Assembly (NCBI GenBank): GCA_016946835.1
Contig: JACVTC010000356.1
Span: 17,501-39,287, forward strand
DNA: 21,787 nt
Source of the DNA: Neocallimastix lanati (nom. inval.)
Taxonomy: Eukaryota; Neocallimastigomycota; Neocallimastigomycetes; Neocallimastigales; Neocallimastigaceae
Direction: 5' to 3'
Position numbers and translations under genes: made by a program. The notes under the pieces are model-generated. The model saw only the letters and a list, made by a program, of their open reading frames with translations, searched no databases and was not told the origin of the DNA. Numbering within the stretch: position 1 is the stretch's first letter; every line of letters begins with the position of its first letter. Positions 19,606-21,787 of this stretch are shown here, piece after piece.

Positions 19606-19876
19606 AAGCTCGAAATCCTTATCGACAACTTAGTAGAAATTATAAAGCACGAGGTTCTTTTCGACTACTTTTTAAGAATAATTTTAAGTTCGAAATCTTT
19701 ATCGACAACTTAATAGAATAATTTTAAGTTCGAAATCTTTATCGACAATTCAATGAAATAATTTTAAGTTCGAAATCTTTATCGACAACTTAATAGAATA
19801 ATTTTAAGTTCGAAATCTTATCGACAACTTAATAGAATATTTTTCAAGCTCGAAATCTTTATCGACCACTTGAATT
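19606..19876. repeat. 40-bp tandem repeat, 7 units, in leader
   Basis: Units start at 19606, 19645, 19686, 19726, 19766, 19806 and 19846. Each has the pattern AAGTTCGA, 8 nt, TCGACAACTT, an imperfect inverted repeat able to fold into a small hairpin. The four central units are nearly identical; the outer ones diverge. Element 1 has no such array. Confidence 0.88.
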
Positions 19877-20037
19877 TTGTAATTAGTATATTTGTAGTAA
19901 TAAATTTAGAAGCAAAGTTTTATTTATTATTTCACCTTTCAAAAATTTTTCTTTTTAAACGATAAATATTGTATTGTTATAGCTAATAAAATTATTAATT
20001 AATTATAATTATTAAACACAAAAAATAATCTTTATTG

Positions 20038-20198
20038 TCGTACAATCTGATAGTACACACTGTCTGACGTGCAGCTTACCTAATGATGTCATGCCACGCG
20101 TGTGCCACGATTACTATATTCAATATAAAATATAGCAGTTCAGAGCCTACTAGCCCAATTACTATGTAGGATAAACTTAATCCGATAATCTATGTACG
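20038..20198 (-). promoter_or_regulatory. Conserved structured leader block, copy 2
   Basis: Counterpart of 12524-12688. The hairpin is CTATATT/AATATAG (20114-20135) here, with the same CAATATAA loop; one base pair is A-T where element 1 has T-A, a compensated change. CACGCGTG lies at 20095-20102 and the coding-strand AGGTAAGC at 20074-20081. Confidence 0.7.
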
Positions 20199-20314
20199 GA
20201 ATAAAAAAAATTTTAAAAGTATTCAATAATATTTTTATTAACTAATAAAAATTAACTAAAAACACAATATTTCAAAGTAAATTAAGATTCTATTACAGGA
20301 ATTATATAACAAAT

Positions 20315-20802
20315 AAAGTATCAGTAATAAAAAAAAATAAAAAAAATTTAAATGGCGAAGTTAGCCAAAGTCTGATACTTTATATAATAAAGTGCCTTAT
20401 AACTAGCACAAAGAAAAGTAAAAAAATATATATAAAAAAAAACAATCTTACGCCTTCGGTGACGTAAGCTCCTTATTCGCCAGTGCTTGGAAAGTACCCG
20501 CACCTTCGTGTGTTGAAACGTTGAAGGCTGAACTATTATTACCGGTCGGTAACCAAATACCTTCGTCTACTTTCCAATTAATCTCCAAATTAACTACTAT
20601 TCAATAACCTACTATGAATAGAGTTAATTTGTTGCTATCTGAGAATACACTGTGTATGAGCTCTATCCGCTCCTTGTTATAATTTTACAAAATTTGTTTT
20701 TTTTTTTGAATCTTAATTTTACTTATTTAAAAAAAATTTTTTTTTATATATATATCAAACAAGCGCCATAGGTTAATCAAAGGATTAACGACTTACTTGT
20801 TT
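20315..20802 (-). promoter_or_regulatory. Hairpin-rich leader island of element 2
   Basis: Several inverted repeats in a GC-richer patch: AAAGTATCAG/CTGATACTTT (20315-20381, enclosing TGGC/GCCA), CTTACG/CGTAAG with a TTCG in the loop (20447-20468), TACCG/CGGTA (20540-20551), TTAACT-CTATTCA/TGAATAG-AGTTAA (20590-20627, 13 pairs with one bulge), ATACAC/GTGTAT (20645-20657), and AAACAAG/CTTGTTT around GTTAATC/GATTAAC (20757-20802). No ORF. Absent from element 1. Function unknown; a structured RNA role is inferred. Confidence 0.6.
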
Positions 20803-20867
20803 ATCAATATAAAATAAAAAAAAAATTAAAAAAAAAATCTATGTTATTTACTATTATTTCTATTTAA

Positions 20868-20886
20868 TTCCCCGATATCTCCACCA
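20868..20886 (-). other. Primer-binding site of element 2
   Basis: TTCCCCGATATCTCCACCA, identical to the element 1 site, 6 nt from the 5' LTR. Confidence 0.8.
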
Positions 20887-20892
20887 TATAAA

Positions 20893-21213
20893 TGTTAAGG
20901 TTTTAGAGAATTAAATAAAAATAAAGTAAGAAACACAAATTTTATTTTTTTATTTATTATTTTTATTTATAAATTTATTTATTTTATTTTATTTTATTTT
21001 ATTTTTTTGATGATATTTAAAAAATTAGTAGCAAAATTTACAACTATTTATACTTTTTTTTCAAGGCATAAAAGTTGTTCTTGCCACTAAATTACATTTT
21101 ATTATTATTTTTCTTTTTATATATAAAACTATTAAATTTAAATTGATTTTTATAATCAATTATATAAAATTTAATTATAACAATATAAATAAAATACATT
21201 TATAATATTAATA

Positions 21214-21262
<49 letters not shown>

Positions 21263-21747
21263 CTATCTAAAATATTACTAATAAGAATTTATTAATTGGC
21301 TAAAATTTTTATTACAATCTGTTAAAATATTCAAATAAAAATAAAAATACTATTCTAATATAAAGGTTTTTAATAAATAAAATATTTTTCAATATAAAAT
21401 AAAACATTTCGATATAAAATTTTATAATAAAAGTTAAAATATAATATATAAATTTTTAATTATCAATATATAAAAATATTATTAATACAAATTTTCATTA
21501 TTAATATAAAAATAAAAAATAAGATTTATTATTAATATTGTTAATATAAGTTTTAAATATATAAAAATATTACTATTAATATAAGATTTAATATAAAAAT
21601 TATAAAGTTTAATATAATTTTTGATCTAATTTTTAATCTTTGAATTTAAAAATTTATTAAAGTACAAAAAATAATAATGTACACATAATGTATTAGAAAT
21701 AAATCGTAGATTTAATTAAGAATGCATTATTTAGTACATTCTTATCA
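20893..21747 (-). repeat. 5' LTR of element 2
   Basis: 855-bp copy of 13666-14525 with small indels. It holds a 40-nt T-run (21218-21257). Its right end CTTATCA lies 14 bp before a tRNA gene. Confidence 0.9.
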
Positions 21748-21761
21748 TTGAATTTCGTGTT

Positions 21762-21787
21762 GGCTCAATGGTTTAGTGGTATAATTC
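21762..21787 (+). tRNA. 5' part of tRNA gene, probably tRNA-Pro, cut by window end
   Basis: GGCTCAATGGTTTAGTGGTATAATTC carries a Pol III A box (TGGTTTAGTGG) and the D-arm. The GGCTC start with this D-arm is typical of eukaryotic tRNA-Pro; tRNA-Gly shares part of the D-arm, so the identity is not certain. Anticodon and B box are beyond the edge. Confidence 0.75.

Larger units (their letters stand above)
19423..20892 (-). other. Long 5' leader of element 2
   Basis: Gene-free leader of about 1.47 kb between LTR and gag, nearly three times that of element 1. From the LTR side it holds the PBS, a nested stem-loop, a GC-richer hairpin-rich island, the block conserved with element 1, and the 40-bp hairpin repeat array. 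Confidence 0.75.
13666..21747 (-). mobile_element. Element 2: decayed Ty3/gypsy retrotransposon
   Basis: An 8.1-kb minus-strand element with the same gene order as element 1. Its LTRs (13666-14525 and 20893-21747) are TG...CA bounded and differ by several indels, mainly in homopolymers and short repeats. Gag and pol are recognisable throughout but split by multiple frameshifts. Protein blocks match element 1 closely, yet its LTR and much of its leader differ, so it belongs to a sister family. The leader is longer (about 1.47 kb) and carries a 40-bp hairpin repeat array. Left flank is CAAT; right flank is TTGAA, so no matching target duplication is visible. Confidence 0.9.

Overview
The window is a stack of LTR retrotransposons packed against the upstream side of a tRNA gene in a very AT-rich eukaryotic genome. 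No ordinary cellular protein gene is visible. All recognisable protein coding belongs to two Ty3/gypsy-type (Metaviridae-like) elements, both on the minus strand. The base composition, long homopolymers and the style of the Gag/Pol proteins fit an AT-rich fungus, for example an early-diverging lineage such as Glomeromycotina. That placement is an inference; the sequence contains no taxonomic marker.

Layout, left to right. (1) 1-1403: leader, primer-binding site and 5' LTR of an element A that continues beyond the left edge; its LTR ends are TGATACGGG...CCCGTATCA. (2) 1409-2146: AT-rich sequence that may be a truncated LTR. (3) 2152-3190: probable solo LTR (C). (4) 3195-6648: solo LTR (D) of the A family, inflated to about 3.45 kb by a minisatellite array (the A copy is 1.18 kb). 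(5) 6653-13661: element 1, apparently intact, with near-identical 785-bp LTRs, an open gag (305 codons) and an open pol (about 1,333 codons) joined by a UUUAAAC slippery site and a predicted pseudoknot. (6) 13666-21747: element 2, a related but decayed copy with gag and pol broken by several frameshifts; it keeps the same frameshift signal and a conserved leader. (7) 21762-21787: the 5' part of a tRNA gene, probably tRNA-Pro, cut by the window end.

The most striking point is the organisation. The successive elements and solo LTRs abut each other with only CAAT or ACAAT between them (1404, 2147, 3190, 6648, 13661), and the stack ends 14 bp before the tRNA gene. This looks like repeated integration at one regenerated target upstream of a Pol III gene, comparable to yeast Ty3 but stacked in tandem. 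The intact element 1 is not the one next to the tRNA gene, so the order is not simply youngest nearest the gene.

How the parts work: each element would be transcribed leftwards from its right-hand LTR. Reverse transcription would be primed by a tRNA pairing with the site beside that LTR. Gag is translated directly, and Gag-Pol by -1 frameshifting two codons before the gag stop. Between LTR and gag both elements share a block of about 160 nt with a compensated hairpin and a self-complementary CACGCGTG, a candidate packaging or dimerisation region.
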